Below are positions 27,870 through 36,266 of a stretch of DNA of 64,000 bases, piece after piece. Every line of letters begins with the position of its first letter. Within the stretch, counting starts at the first letter, position 1. Location: assembly GCA_002393195.1 (NCBI GenBank), contig DGIK01000210.1, positions 32,618-96,617 of the forward strand, given 5' to 3'. The translations under genes were made by a program, and so were the position numbers. The stretch comes from Bacteroidales bacterium UBA3824 (GTDB lineage Bacteria > Bacteroidota > Bacteroidia > Bacteroidales > UBA3824). The notes under the pieces were generated by a model. That model searched no databases, was not told where the DNA came from, and saw only the letters and a program-made list of their open reading frames with translations.

Positions 27870-29099
27870 TTATAGTGGTATTATGATTTCGCGGGCGGGT
27901 TCGAGAACGTCGCCCTTGATACCGTTTACTTTTTTAATCTTTTCCTTTGGAACGCCGTAGAGCCGCTCTATCGTGCGCAAGTCGTCATAAAAACGCACTA
28001 CATGAATCTTCCTTACCGGGATGCGCATCTGCATCCTGCCGTCGGGCTGCGTGATGGTCTCCACTTGGGATAGTTGTAATCCGTATATGGCGGCTATCGA
28101 ATCGGCGTCCCGCCGCGTGGCTACGTCGTAAATAGCCACCTGATCAGAAGGCGCGGATGCCGCAGAATTGGTTTCGGCGGCGGCGTTTTTCTTAGCCTCT
28201 TTTAGGTACATCAGCACTCCAAGTATTATCACCAATACCGACAATATCGCCAACGCTACGGGCGTGCGCTTGATAGCGGCGGCTTCGTCGGCATCGATGG
28301 CGTTGACGGGAGTTTGGTCGGTGCGCTCAGTGGTGTTTTCGAGGTTGAAGAATTTGATGAGCTGGAATGTGATATTGTCGTAGCCGCCGTTGTCGAGGGC
28401 GGTGCGCATGAGTTCTGCGCCCTTGTCTTCGATATAACCGCTGCGCGAGAGTATGGCGTGGATGTCTTGACGGCTCATCATATTGTAAAGACCGTCGGTG
28501 CAGAGGAGTATCACCTCGTCGTCGGTAGGACGGAGCGGCTGCGCACATACGTGGGGCGTGGGTGCAGGCGTCATTCCCATCACCTGAATGAGTTCGTTTT
28601 TGCGGGGATGGGTCTCAGCCTCATCAGCGGAGATTTTGCCGCTATCGACGAGGGTCTGCACGTAACTGTCGTCCTTGGTGATTTGTTTTAATTGACCCTT
28701 GGCAAAAAAATATATCCTCGAATCGCCAATGTGGGCGTAGTAAGCCTTGTTGTACCTGATGAGGACGAGTACAAGCGTGGTAGCCATTCCCTGACATTCG
28801 GGATGCTGGCGGCCTTCCTCTATCAGGCGGTTTTGGGCGTAGTCGATGGCGTCCCTGATTGCCTGTATGGGGTCTTTGTAGTAATAATTGGTGAAGAAAA
28901 ATTTCAATGAATTGACAACCGTCTGCGACGCCCTCTCGCCATACGGCAAGCCGCCGCAACCATCACAGACCACAAAAACGTGACCGTTGACGGAATCGAC
29001 ATAGCCGGAGGAGTCCTCGTTGTTGGCGCGGACTGCCCCCTTGTCGGTGTGGCTCGTATAGAGAAAATTGGTAAGTTCCTTTGTCTTTGACGTTTCCAT
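27870..29099 (-). CDS. PP2C-family Ser/Thr phosphatase with membrane helix and LysM-like tail
   Basis: The 409-residue protein has an N-terminal PP2C domain (about 12-250). Its motifs are NNEDS, VCDGCGG with metal-binding Asp46, IGDSRIYFF, CTDGLY with Asp202, and GGYDNIT with Asp241. A single membrane helix (280-299) follows. The extracytoplasmic tail contains a LysM-like repeat (LRTIERLYGVPKEKIKKVNG), which suggests contact with peptidoglycan. It probably dephosphorylates targets of the kinase encoded next to it. A cell-wall-sensing tail on the phosphatase rather than on the kinase is unusual. Confidence 0.88.
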   Translation of the reverse strand: METSKTKELTNFLYTSHTDKGAVRANNEDSSGYVDSVNGHVFVVCDGCGGLPYGERASQTVVNSLKFFFTNYYYKDPIQAIRDAIDYAQNRLIEEGRQHPECQGMATTLVLVLIRYNKAYYAHIGDSRIYFFAKGQLKQITKDDSYVQTLVDSGKISADEAETHPRKNELIQVMGMTPAPTPHVCAQPLRPTDDEVILLCTDGLYNMMSRQDIHAILSRSGYIEDKGAELMRTALDNGGYDNITFQLIKFFNLENTTERTDQTPVNAIDADEAAAIKRTPVALAILSVLVIILGVLMYLKEAKKNAAAETNSAASAPSDQVAIYDVATRRDADSIAAIYGLQLSQVETITQPDGRMQMRIPVRKIHVVRFYDDLRTIERLYGVPKEKIKKVNGIKGDVLEPAREIIIPL

Positions 29100-29102
29100 T
29101 GA

Positions 29103-31043
29103 TTATTCCACTTCAAAACTATAACTCTTTGGGTATTTGACCTCGTATGAGAGCCTAACCTTCTTGCTCTCGCCAGGCGCAAGGTTGAGCGTCCAAGTGA
29201 GCCGTCCATTTTCAGTATTGACCTGAGCCCCAATGCTTTCCACGAGCGAAACTTTGATGTCGGTGTATTTAGCAATCGGGTATTGGTCTTCCAAAAGGAC
29301 TTCCACGGGGATGCGCTTGTTGTTGCGGACAGTGGTCTCATACGTCTTTACAACCCTGTACGTGCCGCCAATCAAGGATTTTGAGGTGCTGTTTTTGACT
29401 TCCTGACGTGATACGGAGATGGCCTTGTCGCGCCCAATCGAGAGCGAAAGGGTGTCGCGGGTGTGGTCGGGCGCAATCTCGGTCTCGCCCTGATAAATAT
29501 TGTTGAGGTAGAGATTGGCAGTGCCGGGCAGGAGCGAATATCTGTAACATTCGGGAATCTGCGCCACAAGGTAAACGTCATTGGAATACCTCGGCGTGGC
29601 GTTGTACTGACAGATGGCGTTGATATTGTATTCGAGCATATTGACATCCTGATCCCTGTCGCCCGACTTGATGGTGTAAGGGATGTCTATCCTAAATTCC
29701 GTGGCAGAAAAACTTTGCGCAATCTCCATCGGGATTGATTTTTCGGGTTCGGCATAGTAATTGGACCTCATAAAATCATCTTGGACTGCAACTTCTGTCA
29801 CCTCGTCCGCTTCGTCCGCGCTTGCCTGGCGAGCCGCGTTTTTGCCTCTCGCTCTGCCTGAGACGCTACCAGTTAGTTGGGTTTTCCTTTGTGTGCCGTA
29901 GCCTACGACGACAACTTCATTGAGTTGTTTAGAATCCTCTTTCATAATCACAAACATATTTTCACCGCCGCGAATGGTCTGAGATTCATAACCGATAAAA
30001 GAGAACGTCAAATTGGCGTTTGGCGATTTGGTTTGCAATTTGAATTGTCCATTAATATCAGCAATTGTGCCGTTGGTAGTGCCGGTTTCCAAAATGGAGC
30101 ATCCAATCATATCGTCGCCGTTTTCGTCCACGACGTGTCCGTAAGCGAAATTTTTGCCGGAAACGCCGGATGGCTTTGTATAGCGTCTTTGCGGCGGAAG
30201 ATACATCGTGAAAAATTCGGGTCTTGTATTGCTGACGGACGGATTGCCGGTGGAGAGAGTGAGTTTCACATTGTTCCAATCTTCCTTGGACGACTGACGG
30301 ACGCGGGCATTGTAGCCGAGACGGAGGGCGGATGTTTCAGTAGCCCTCACCTCATAAAATGGCGTCCACGATGCAGTTGGCACAAGGTAATTGAGGGTGA
30401 GGTTTACATTGTTGATTTCACGGTCAGATTTCAACACCAATTCCACCGTGGAGACCATCGTGGAGATTTCCTTGGCGGTGTTGTTGGCGTTTTGAACAAT
30501 GCGCTTGTACTCGTCGGTGTATTTTTTGAGGAGTTTTTCGGTCTTGATTCTCTCGGATTCGAGGTTGGATAGTTCGCGGCGGAAATATTGCGCCATCTTG
30601 TCGAGTTGCTCGGCGGTGAGTCCGTTTTGACCGGCGATTTTGTTGTTGCTGACGATGAGATTGCGCTCCTCCTCGATGACGTCGAGTTTGGCGTTGAGGA
30701 TAGTAACGGAATCCTTGATGACATCCTTGCGGCGGTCGGCGGCATAACGGAGTTTTTTCTTCTCCGCGTCTTCCTTGGTATCGAGACGATGATTTACAGA
30801 TACAATCGTAACATTCTGATTGTCAATGCCGACACGGACAGACTTCTTGTCGAGTTCGCTCGAAAGGTCGGTCAAGAGGTAGGTGGTAGTTCCATTTTTG
30901 ACGGTGATTTTTGCGCTGCGGTTTACGATTGCGCCGCTCACATACACCGTCACGCTGTCGATGTTAGTCTTCACGTCGTTTTGGGCGACGATGTTGAGAG
31001 CCGACAGCATTATTGTCATTATAATCAAAAGTATCTTTTTCAT
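29103..31043 (-). CDS. DUF4139 (MuiA-like) protein with inserted carboxypeptidase-regulatory domain
   Basis: The 646-residue secreted protein (signal peptide ending in NIVAQ) starts with the DUF4140-like strand domain (about 28-95). A long coiled coil follows (about 95-195), then the DUF4139 beta domain, interrupted at about residues 300-400. The insert reads like the N-terminus of a SusC protein: GHVVDENGDDMIG, GTIADINGQFKL, FSFIGYES, then VVVVGYGTQRKTQLTGSVSG. The DUF4139 fold resumes to the C-terminus. It is the first gene of the operon with the phosphatase and kinase, with 3-bp gaps, and may be their envelope partner. The start is the ATG at 31043, not the upstream TTG. Confidence 0.8.
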   Translation of the reverse strand: MKKILLIIMTIMLSALNIVAQNDVKTNIDSVTVYVSGAIVNRSAKITVKNGTTTYLLTDLSSELDKKSVRVGIDNQNVTIVSVNHRLDTKEDAEKKKLRYAADRRKDVIKDSVTILNAKLDVIEEERNLIVSNNKIAGQNGLTAEQLDKMAQYFRRELSNLESERIKTEKLLKKYTDEYKRIVQNANNTAKEISTMVSTVELVLKSDREINNVNLTLNYLVPTASWTPFYEVRATETSALRLGYNARVRQSSKEDWNNVKLTLSTGNPSVSNTRPEFFTMYLPPQRRYTKPSGVSGKNFAYGHVVDENGDDMIGCSILETGTTNGTIADINGQFKLQTKSPNANLTFSFIGYESQTIRGGENMFVIMKEDSKQLNEVVVVGYGTQRKTQLTGSVSGRARGKNAARQASADEADEVTEVAVQDDFMRSNYYAEPEKSIPMEIAQSFSATEFRIDIPYTIKSGDRDQDVNMLEYNINAICQYNATPRYSNDVYLVAQIPECYRYSLLPGTANLYLNNIYQGETEIAPDHTRDTLSLSIGRDKAISVSRQEVKNSTSKSLIGGTYRVVKTYETTVRNNKRIPVEVLLEDQYPIAKYTDIKVSLVESIGAQVNTENGRLTWTLNLAPGESKKVRLSYEVKYPKSYSFEVE

Positions 31044-31070
31044 AATCAAACGGGATTAGTGTTAACGCCC

Positions 31071-31078
31071 CAAAGGTA
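31071..31078 (-). promoter_or_regulatory. -7 promoter box of the kinase/phosphatase operon
   Basis: The minus strand reads TACCTTTG, a perfect TAnnTTTG, 28 nt before the ATG at 31043. No TTTG at the preferred spacing was found. Confidence 0.45.
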
Positions 31079-31172
31079 TGCAATTTTTTTGAGTTTTTGG
31101 CGTTATTACAAAAAAATCCTTTGGTTTTGCCACGGGAAACACAGTTTTTACATTTTCTAACCCATCAACATT

Positions 31173-31898
31173 ATGAAAAGAATCATCACAGCAATTGCGC
31201 TCCTTGCCGCAACAAGCGTAGCCGAGGCGCAGGTAATCAAGGAAATTTCACCAAAGCAAACAGAATCCCCGCGCTGTTTCACCGACAAGGGTGCAGCCGA
31301 TTATGAAAAAGGCGCAAAATATCTCGAAGAACATGCCGCAAATATGACCGATGCAGATTGGGAGTATATCGCCAAACTCGGTGTTGAGGAGATGTATGAC
31401 AGTTACTTCGCCCTTGATGGCGAAGGTTGCTCGTGGTACTGCGGCGACGGCGGTCCAATAAAAATAACCGCGTCGAGCCGTCTCGCCTCTCAAGGTGCCA
31501 ACAATTACAACGAGGAAAATCTTCACGACGACCACGCCAACACTCCGTGGGTGGAGGGCGTAAAAGGCTATGGCATAGGCGAATGGGTGGAATACACCTT
31601 CAAGGCTGGAAATCCGCGCATCACCACCATAAAAATCGTGAACGGCTACTGCAAGAGCCAGTCGGCGTGGAAAAACAATTCGCGTGTCAAGAAACTCAAA
31701 GTCTATATCAAGGGCAAGCCCGCCGCAATCCTCAACCTCGAAGACACTCGCTGCGTCCAATCGTTTGAGATTGCACCCGTTACCGATGCCAACAAGGAGT
31801 GGACGATGAAATTTGAAATCGTGGACGTCTATAAGGGCGACAAGTGGGACGACACCGCAATTTCAGAGATTTATTTCGACGGATTGGATGTACATTGA
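31173..31898 (+). CDS. Secreted protein with NADase-type / discoidin-like glycan-binding domain
   Basis: The 241-residue protein has a clear signal peptide (ending SVAEAQ). A C-terminal beta-sandwich domain (about 95-240) contains HANTPWVEGVKGYGIGEWVEY, split by the substrate side, then TTIKIVNGYCKSQSAWKNNSR and TAISEIYFDGLDVH. This pattern fits the NADase-type glycan-binding (F5/8-like) domain, here without any catalytic part. The N-terminal 90 residues are unassigned. It stands alone, divergent from the kinase operon. Confidence 0.65.
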   Translation: MKRIITAIALLAATSVAEAQVIKEISPKQTESPRCFTDKGAADYEKGAKYLEEHAANMTDADWEYIAKLGVEEMYDSYFALDGEGCSWYCGDGGPIKITASSRLASQGANNYNEENLHDDHANTPWVEGVKGYGIGEWVEYTFKAGNPRITTIKIVNGYCKSQSAWKNNSRVKKLKVYIKGKPAAILNLEDTRCVQSFEIAPVTDANKEWTMKFEIVDVYKGDKWDDTAISEIYFDGLDVH

Positions 31899-31955
31899 CA
31901 AGTTTTTTTTGATGGTGTGTAACAACTTGCAACCAGCGACCAGCCAATCACACAA

Positions 31956-32678
31956 TCACCCCACAATCTGAACCATGCCCGCAACAATCATATAAAAATA
32001 TATCACTTTTTTGAGTGTCTGTTGATTGATGCGGGCGAAAACCCTTTGACCCAAAAGTATTCCTATGACTATGCCTGGCAGTGCATACAAGAGCGAAATG
32101 CCAACAGTTGGCGTTACAAATCCGTATTCTGCCCTGAAAAAAGTCATATAAATATTTGTAATCACAAAATACGCCTGCGCAATGGCGAGATACCCTTCCT
32201 TAGTCTTTTCGCACGAGAGGAAATAGACCACTGCGGCGGGACCGTGCATTCCAAACAAACCGCCCATAAGACCCGACAGCCCACCAAGCGATATTTGCCA
32301 ACCCAATACAGGTCTTGCCGCCGCCCTCTTTGCGAACAGCAAAAAATATAATGCAAGCATTATCAACACCACGCCAAGTATTACGCGCAGGCTGCCGTCG
32401 TCGGTACTTTTTACAAATTTGATGGCGAAAAACGAAAACACGCAGAACGTCAGGAATATTCCGTACAAATTTTTGATATTTAGGTGTTTGTACACCGAAC
32501 ACAACACTATCCCAGACTGCAACAGACTGAGGAATCCGCTCAATGCCGTAGCCTCCTGATACGTCGGCATCAGATATGGAAGCACCGTCATTATAAAAAT
32601 CCCGAATCCAAATCCGCACACCCTCTGCACGAAAGAGCCTGCACACGCCGATAAAAATATGAAAAACGCCGTAAGCAT
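31956..32678 (-). CDS. TauE/SafE-family membrane permease
   Basis: The 240-residue inner-membrane protein has about seven or eight hydrophobic helices. It shows the TauE/SafE two-fold repeat, with VQRVCGFGFGIFIMTVLPYL in the first half and LGGLSGLMGGLFGMHGPAAVVYFL in the second. Members export sulfite, sulfoacetate or other small organic anions; the substrate here is unknown. The ATG at 32678 is chosen over a longer frame from 32825, because the added residues are basic, lack family similarity, and would cover the promoter at 32698-32705. Confidence 0.85.
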   Translation of the reverse strand: MLTAFFIFLSACAGSFVQRVCGFGFGIFIMTVLPYLMPTYQEATALSGFLSLLQSGIVLCSVYKHLNIKNLYGIFLTFCVFSFFAIKFVKSTDDGSLRVILGVVLIMLALYFLLFAKRAAARPVLGWQISLGGLSGLMGGLFGMHGPAAVVYFLSCEKTKEGYLAIAQAYFVITNIYMTFFRAEYGFVTPTVGISLLYALPGIVIGILLGQRVFARINQQTLKKVIYFYMIVAGMVQIVG

Positions 32679-32697
32679 ATCGTAATAAAAAACGCTG

Positions 32698-32705
32698 CAA
32701 AGGTA
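32698..32705 (-). promoter_or_regulatory. -7 promoter box of the TauE/SafE gene
   Basis: The minus strand reads TACCTTTG, 20 nt before the ATG at 32678. Any -33 element is weak (CTTG at about 22 nt spacing). Confidence 0.45.
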
Positions 32706-32858
32706 AGAATTTTTTTTGAGGAAACGACAAGCAAAAATTTTTTGCAATTTTAACGTTTTTATTTTACTTTTACGGCGGAAAGTAAAATAAAAAATAAAGG
32801 ACGAAATATAATCTCCCCGATACAATACCTAATTAGTAAGAAATTATTAACAATAAAT

Positions 32859-33677
32859 ATGAAATCAAAACTCCTCCTCGCCGCGCTCCTTGCCCTCATT
32901 TGCGCTGCGTCAACAATCATTTGCTGTACGAAAGACAGCAACGATAAAGAAGCCGACAACCTTGAAATAATCCGCAGTCGTGGCACGCTAATCATTGGCA
33001 CCACAGGCGATTACAGACCACTGAGTTACCGAGAACCAAAGACTGGCGAATATTGGGGATTTGGGATTGAGGTGGCGCAGAAGATTGCCGAAAATATTGG
33101 CGTAAAGGCGACATTTGTGCAGACCTCGTGGCCGACGCTCACCGAGGACGTGCTCAAAGAGCCGCAAATCTTCGATTTTGCAATTGGCGGCATCACAATC
33201 ACCGACGCACGAAAGGCGCAAATGGATATGTCTGACGGCTATCTCCGCAACGGCAAGACAATCCTCTGCCGCAAGGAGGACGCACAAAAATACCAAACCC
33301 TCGACGACCTCAACCGCCCAGAAGTGCGCGTAATGATAAATCCCGGCGGCCTCAACGAAAAATTTGCCCGCGAAAACCTGCCGCAAGCCACATTGATTGT
33401 ATATGACAAAAACGAAGAAATTCCATCGCAAGTATCTGAGGGCAAGGCTGATGTGATGATTACCGAAATCACCGAAGCACCGTATTACATAAAGACCGAC
33501 CCGCGACTTGCCGCACCGCTACTGAACGCCCCATTCACGCATGGCGAAATCGGTATTCTTATGCAAAAAAACAAACCCGAACTTCTGGCGAAAGTCAACG
33601 CCGTAATCCTCCAAATGAAACAGGACGGCACGTTGAAACAGTTGCACGAAAAGTTCGGGTTGGTATATGGATATTGA
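32859..33677 (+). CDS. Periplasmic solute-binding-fold protein, PheC-like (possible cyclohexadienyl dehydratase)
   Basis: The 272-residue protein has an N-terminal signal with Cys 22-23 that could be lipidated, then a family 3 solute-binding fold. Several segments match PheC cyclohexadienyl dehydratase (from memory) better than amino-acid binding proteins: GTTGDYRPLSYREP, TSWPTLTEDV, FDFAIGGITITDARK, INPGGLNEKFARENLPQA and EGKADVMITEITEA. PheC converts prephenate or arogenate to phenylpyruvate or phenylalanine in the periplasm. No ABC permease or ATPase gene is adjacent, which also favours an enzyme over a transport protein. The stop is 11 bp from the convergent glycosidase gene. Confidence 0.7.
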   Translation: MKSKLLLAALLALICAASTIICCTKDSNDKEADNLEIIRSRGTLIIGTTGDYRPLSYREPKTGEYWGFGIEVAQKIAENIGVKATFVQTSWPTLTEDVLKEPQIFDFAIGGITITDARKAQMDMSDGYLRNGKTILCRKEDAQKYQTLDDLNRPEVRVMINPGGLNEKFARENLPQATLIVYDKNEEIPSQVSEGKADVMITEITEAPYYIKTDPRLAAPLLNAPFTHGEIGILMQKNKPELLAKVNAVILQMKQDGTLKQLHEKFGLVYGY

Positions 33678-33688
33678 TTGTCAATTAA

Positions 33689-36097
33689 TTACAACCTCAC
33701 CTCCACCTTCTTGCCGTCATACTCAACGGTCTTAGATTTGCCGTCGGGGAGTACGATTCGGAAAGAGCGGTTGCCAATCATACCGTCGTAACTGCCTTTG
33801 CGGTCGGCGATTGTGAGGGTGCGGGCGGCGTCGTTCCAAGTGAATTGGATTTCGGTGTATTTGCCGTTTTCATAATTGTAATTGTCGCCCTCGTCCTCGT
33901 AGAGCGTGAACGAGCCGTTTTTGCCAGGATAGACGCGGATTTCGAGGTTGCTCCAATCCTTTTCGGTAACGTATTGCATTTCAGGGGCTAACGGAAGTAT
34001 GCCGCCAGCCTTTATGAACATCGGAGTTTGGTCGAAGGTGGTTTTGATGTTGACATTCTGACCGCCCTTGTAACGCGTCCCAGTATAGAAATCATACCAA
34101 TCGCAACCCTTGGGCAAATATTTGGAGGTCTGTTTCGGCTGCGAGAAATCAACATTTGCAACCGCCTTGCCGTCGGCTTTGTCGCGATTCCAACCCGACA
34201 TCTCGTCTGTACGGATGATTTTTTCCTCGGTGTATTGAGCCTCCACGATTGGCGTGGCAAGGATTGACGAACCCATCATAAATTCGTCGGCGAGGGTGCG
34301 GACATTGCGGTCGGCGGCAAAATCGCAAATCAGCGGGCGGAGATAACTGCCGTTGTTGCTCGTTACCTGCCAAGCCGTGGAATATATGTAAGGCAACAGT
34401 CTGTACCTCAAGCGAATAGTCTTTTCGATGGCATCATAAACAATGTCGCCCTTATTGCCAAACTGCCAAATCTCCCTCGGCGCGTCGGCTCCGTGGCTGC
34501 GGAACACGGGACAGAACAATCCGTATTGCATCCAACGCACATAAAGTTCCTGATACTGAGGATTTTTGGGTGCGCTGCCGGGTCCAAAAACATTGTAAGC
34601 ATTGCAGAAAAATCCGCCTATATCGGTGTTGAAATTCGGGTTGCCGGTCAGGGTGTAATTAAGACCGGCGGGCACTTGTTTGCGCAACATATCCCACGTG
34701 GAATTTACGTCGCCGCTCCACATATTGCTGCCGTAACGTTGCTGCCCCGCAAACGAGCTGCGAGTCATGATGAAGACACGTTTTTTGCTCGATTCCTTGC
34801 GCTGAGCGTCATACACGCCGCCAACGGTGCAGAGCGGGAAGGCATTGCGCAACGAGCGGAATGTGCCGTCGCCATCGCCAGCCTTGTGGTCGTAATTTTC
34901 CTTTTTGGGATAGAAACAATCGGGATCGGTGGAATCCATCCACCAAGCGTCGATGTCGTAATCAAAAAGCGTCTTCAAATTTTTCCAATAAATCCTGCGC
35001 GCCTCCTCGCTGAACGGGTCATACACACAAACGCCCGACGGATAATCCATTACCGGCGGCCAAATGTGCGAGATGCCGCTCTGAGGCCAAGTCTGGAAAT
35101 CAAACAACAAATTCTTCTCCTTCAACTCCCTGAATGCCTTGGTCATAGGTCCAAAACTTGCCCAAATGGAAATCATAATGTGGGCGTTTTGCTGATGGAC
35201 TTTTTGCACCATCTGTTTGCCGTCCGCAAAATCTTCGGAGAGGAAGTCCATTGCGTTCCAAAGGTAATTGCTGCCCCAATACTGCCAATCCTGAATGATT
35301 CCATCGAGCGGCACTTGGAGTTCGCGGTATTTGTTGAGGACGGCGAGGAGTTCCTTGCTACTCTTGTAACGCTCCTTCGACTGCCAATAGCCAAATGTCC
35401 ACAACGGAAACATCGGCACTTGTCCAGAGAGCGTCCTCATCTGCGCGATAACGCCGTCTGCCGAGCCGCCATACATAAAATAATAGTCTTCATACTTGGC
35501 AACTTCCGAGGCAAACTGCATACCGTCTGCCGTGCCGTCAAATTGGGTCGGGGAATAATTGTCCCAAAACAAACCCCAGCCCTCGATACTCTGCAACACA
35601 TTCTGAAAGTCTTGAAGATTAGACTGTTCCATCAAAATGTGCACGTCTCTGCGGCTGAGTTTACCGTCCTGAATGGTGCCAAGTCCGTAGATTTGCTCGT
35701 CCTTTTTGAGGAGGAAACTCTGGGTGAGTTTGTAGGTGTTGCGCTCCACCGCGCCGGAACGGTCTTCGAGTTTAAAATTCTTCTCCGCCAACAAGAGTTT
35801 GCCCTTCGCGTCGTAAAAACTGAGCGCAAAGGTCTGCGGATTGAATTTTACCGTGAGTTTCGCGCTCTGGACGGAGGTTGGCTTTACGGTCAACTTGACG
35901 TCCTGCGGCTTGGCAGTAACTACAAGGCTCTGCGTCGGGATTTCCTTGCCGACGGGAAACTTAGACACGCGCACAATCTCGTCGGAGTAAAACTCCACGT
36001 AGATTACATTCTGTCCCGCATTGAATTTCACGGGACCGGCGGCGGTGGCTGCGATTGCCATCAACATCGCCACCAAAAACATCTGTATTCTTTTCAT
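33689..36097 (-). CDS. GH31-family alpha-glycosidase with DUF5110 tail
   Basis: The 802-residue secreted enzyme (signal peptide ending AATAA) has the GH31 layout. An N-terminal beta-sandwich covers about 25-225. The (beta/alpha)8 barrel begins at FPLWTFGYWQSKERY, with the probable nucleophile Asp388 in DAWWMDSTDPD and the acid/base Asp463 in NMWSGDVNSTW. A C-terminal beta part follows, with a DUF5110-like domain (about 700-790). The extended insert and the W-M-D-S-T-D-P-D form suggest alpha-xylosidase or alpha-glucosidase activity on oligosaccharides in the periplasm or on the surface. It is divergent from a membrane-bound AraC regulator, a likely controller. Confidence 0.85.
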   Translation of the reverse strand: MKRIQMFLVAMLMAIAATAAGPVKFNAGQNVIYVEFYSDEIVRVSKFPVGKEIPTQSLVVTAKPQDVKLTVKPTSVQSAKLTVKFNPQTFALSFYDAKGKLLLAEKNFKLEDRSGAVERNTYKLTQSFLLKKDEQIYGLGTIQDGKLSRRDVHILMEQSNLQDFQNVLQSIEGWGLFWDNYSPTQFDGTADGMQFASEVAKYEDYYFMYGGSADGVIAQMRTLSGQVPMFPLWTFGYWQSKERYKSSKELLAVLNKYRELQVPLDGIIQDWQYWGSNYLWNAMDFLSEDFADGKQMVQKVHQQNAHIMISIWASFGPMTKAFRELKEKNLLFDFQTWPQSGISHIWPPVMDYPSGVCVYDPFSEEARRIYWKNLKTLFDYDIDAWWMDSTDPDCFYPKKENYDHKAGDGDGTFRSLRNAFPLCTVGGVYDAQRKESSKKRVFIMTRSSFAGQQRYGSNMWSGDVNSTWDMLRKQVPAGLNYTLTGNPNFNTDIGGFFCNAYNVFGPGSAPKNPQYQELYVRWMQYGLFCPVFRSHGADAPREIWQFGNKGDIVYDAIEKTIRLRYRLLPYIYSTAWQVTSNNGSYLRPLICDFAADRNVRTLADEFMMGSSILATPIVEAQYTEEKIIRTDEMSGWNRDKADGKAVANVDFSQPKQTSKYLPKGCDWYDFYTGTRYKGGQNVNIKTTFDQTPMFIKAGGILPLAPEMQYVTEKDWSNLEIRVYPGKNGSFTLYEDEGDNYNYENGKYTEIQFTWNDAARTLTIADRKGSYDGMIGNRSFRIVLPDGKSKTVEYDGKKVEVRL

Positions 36098-36140
36098 AAC
36101 CGAAAATTTTATGTGTGGGGTTAAAAATTATTTTTCGGTG

Positions 36141-36172
36141 CAAAGATAGGGTTTCAACACCCTACAAAGGTA
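36141..36172 (-). promoter_or_regulatory. Promoter region of the GH31 gene
   Basis: Two minus-strand -7 boxes are present: TATCTTTG (36148-36141) and TACCTTTG (36172-36165). The upstream one also places a TTTG 16 nt from the downstream box. Which is used cannot be told from sequence. Confidence 0.4.
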
Positions 36173-36266
36173 CAACAAATGTTGAAAGCGAGGAAACAAA
36201 TGAAGAAAAAGTTTCCATTTTAGCCCAAAAATCATTTATTTTGTGTCAAAATTTTGCATCAAGATT

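Noticed and set aside
32859..33677. Amino-acid ABC transporter binding protein
   Set aside because: No permease or ATPase gene is nearby and several segments match PheC better; kept as PheC-like with reservation.
33689..36097. Assigning the GH31 enzyme to the susCD operon as one polysaccharide utilisation locus
   Set aside because: About 8 kb of unrelated genes separate them, and the GH31 gene has its own divergent regulator.
34493..36124. 543-codon open frame opposite the GH31 gene
   Set aside because: Antisense shadow; the minus-strand GH31 catalytic motifs are intact.
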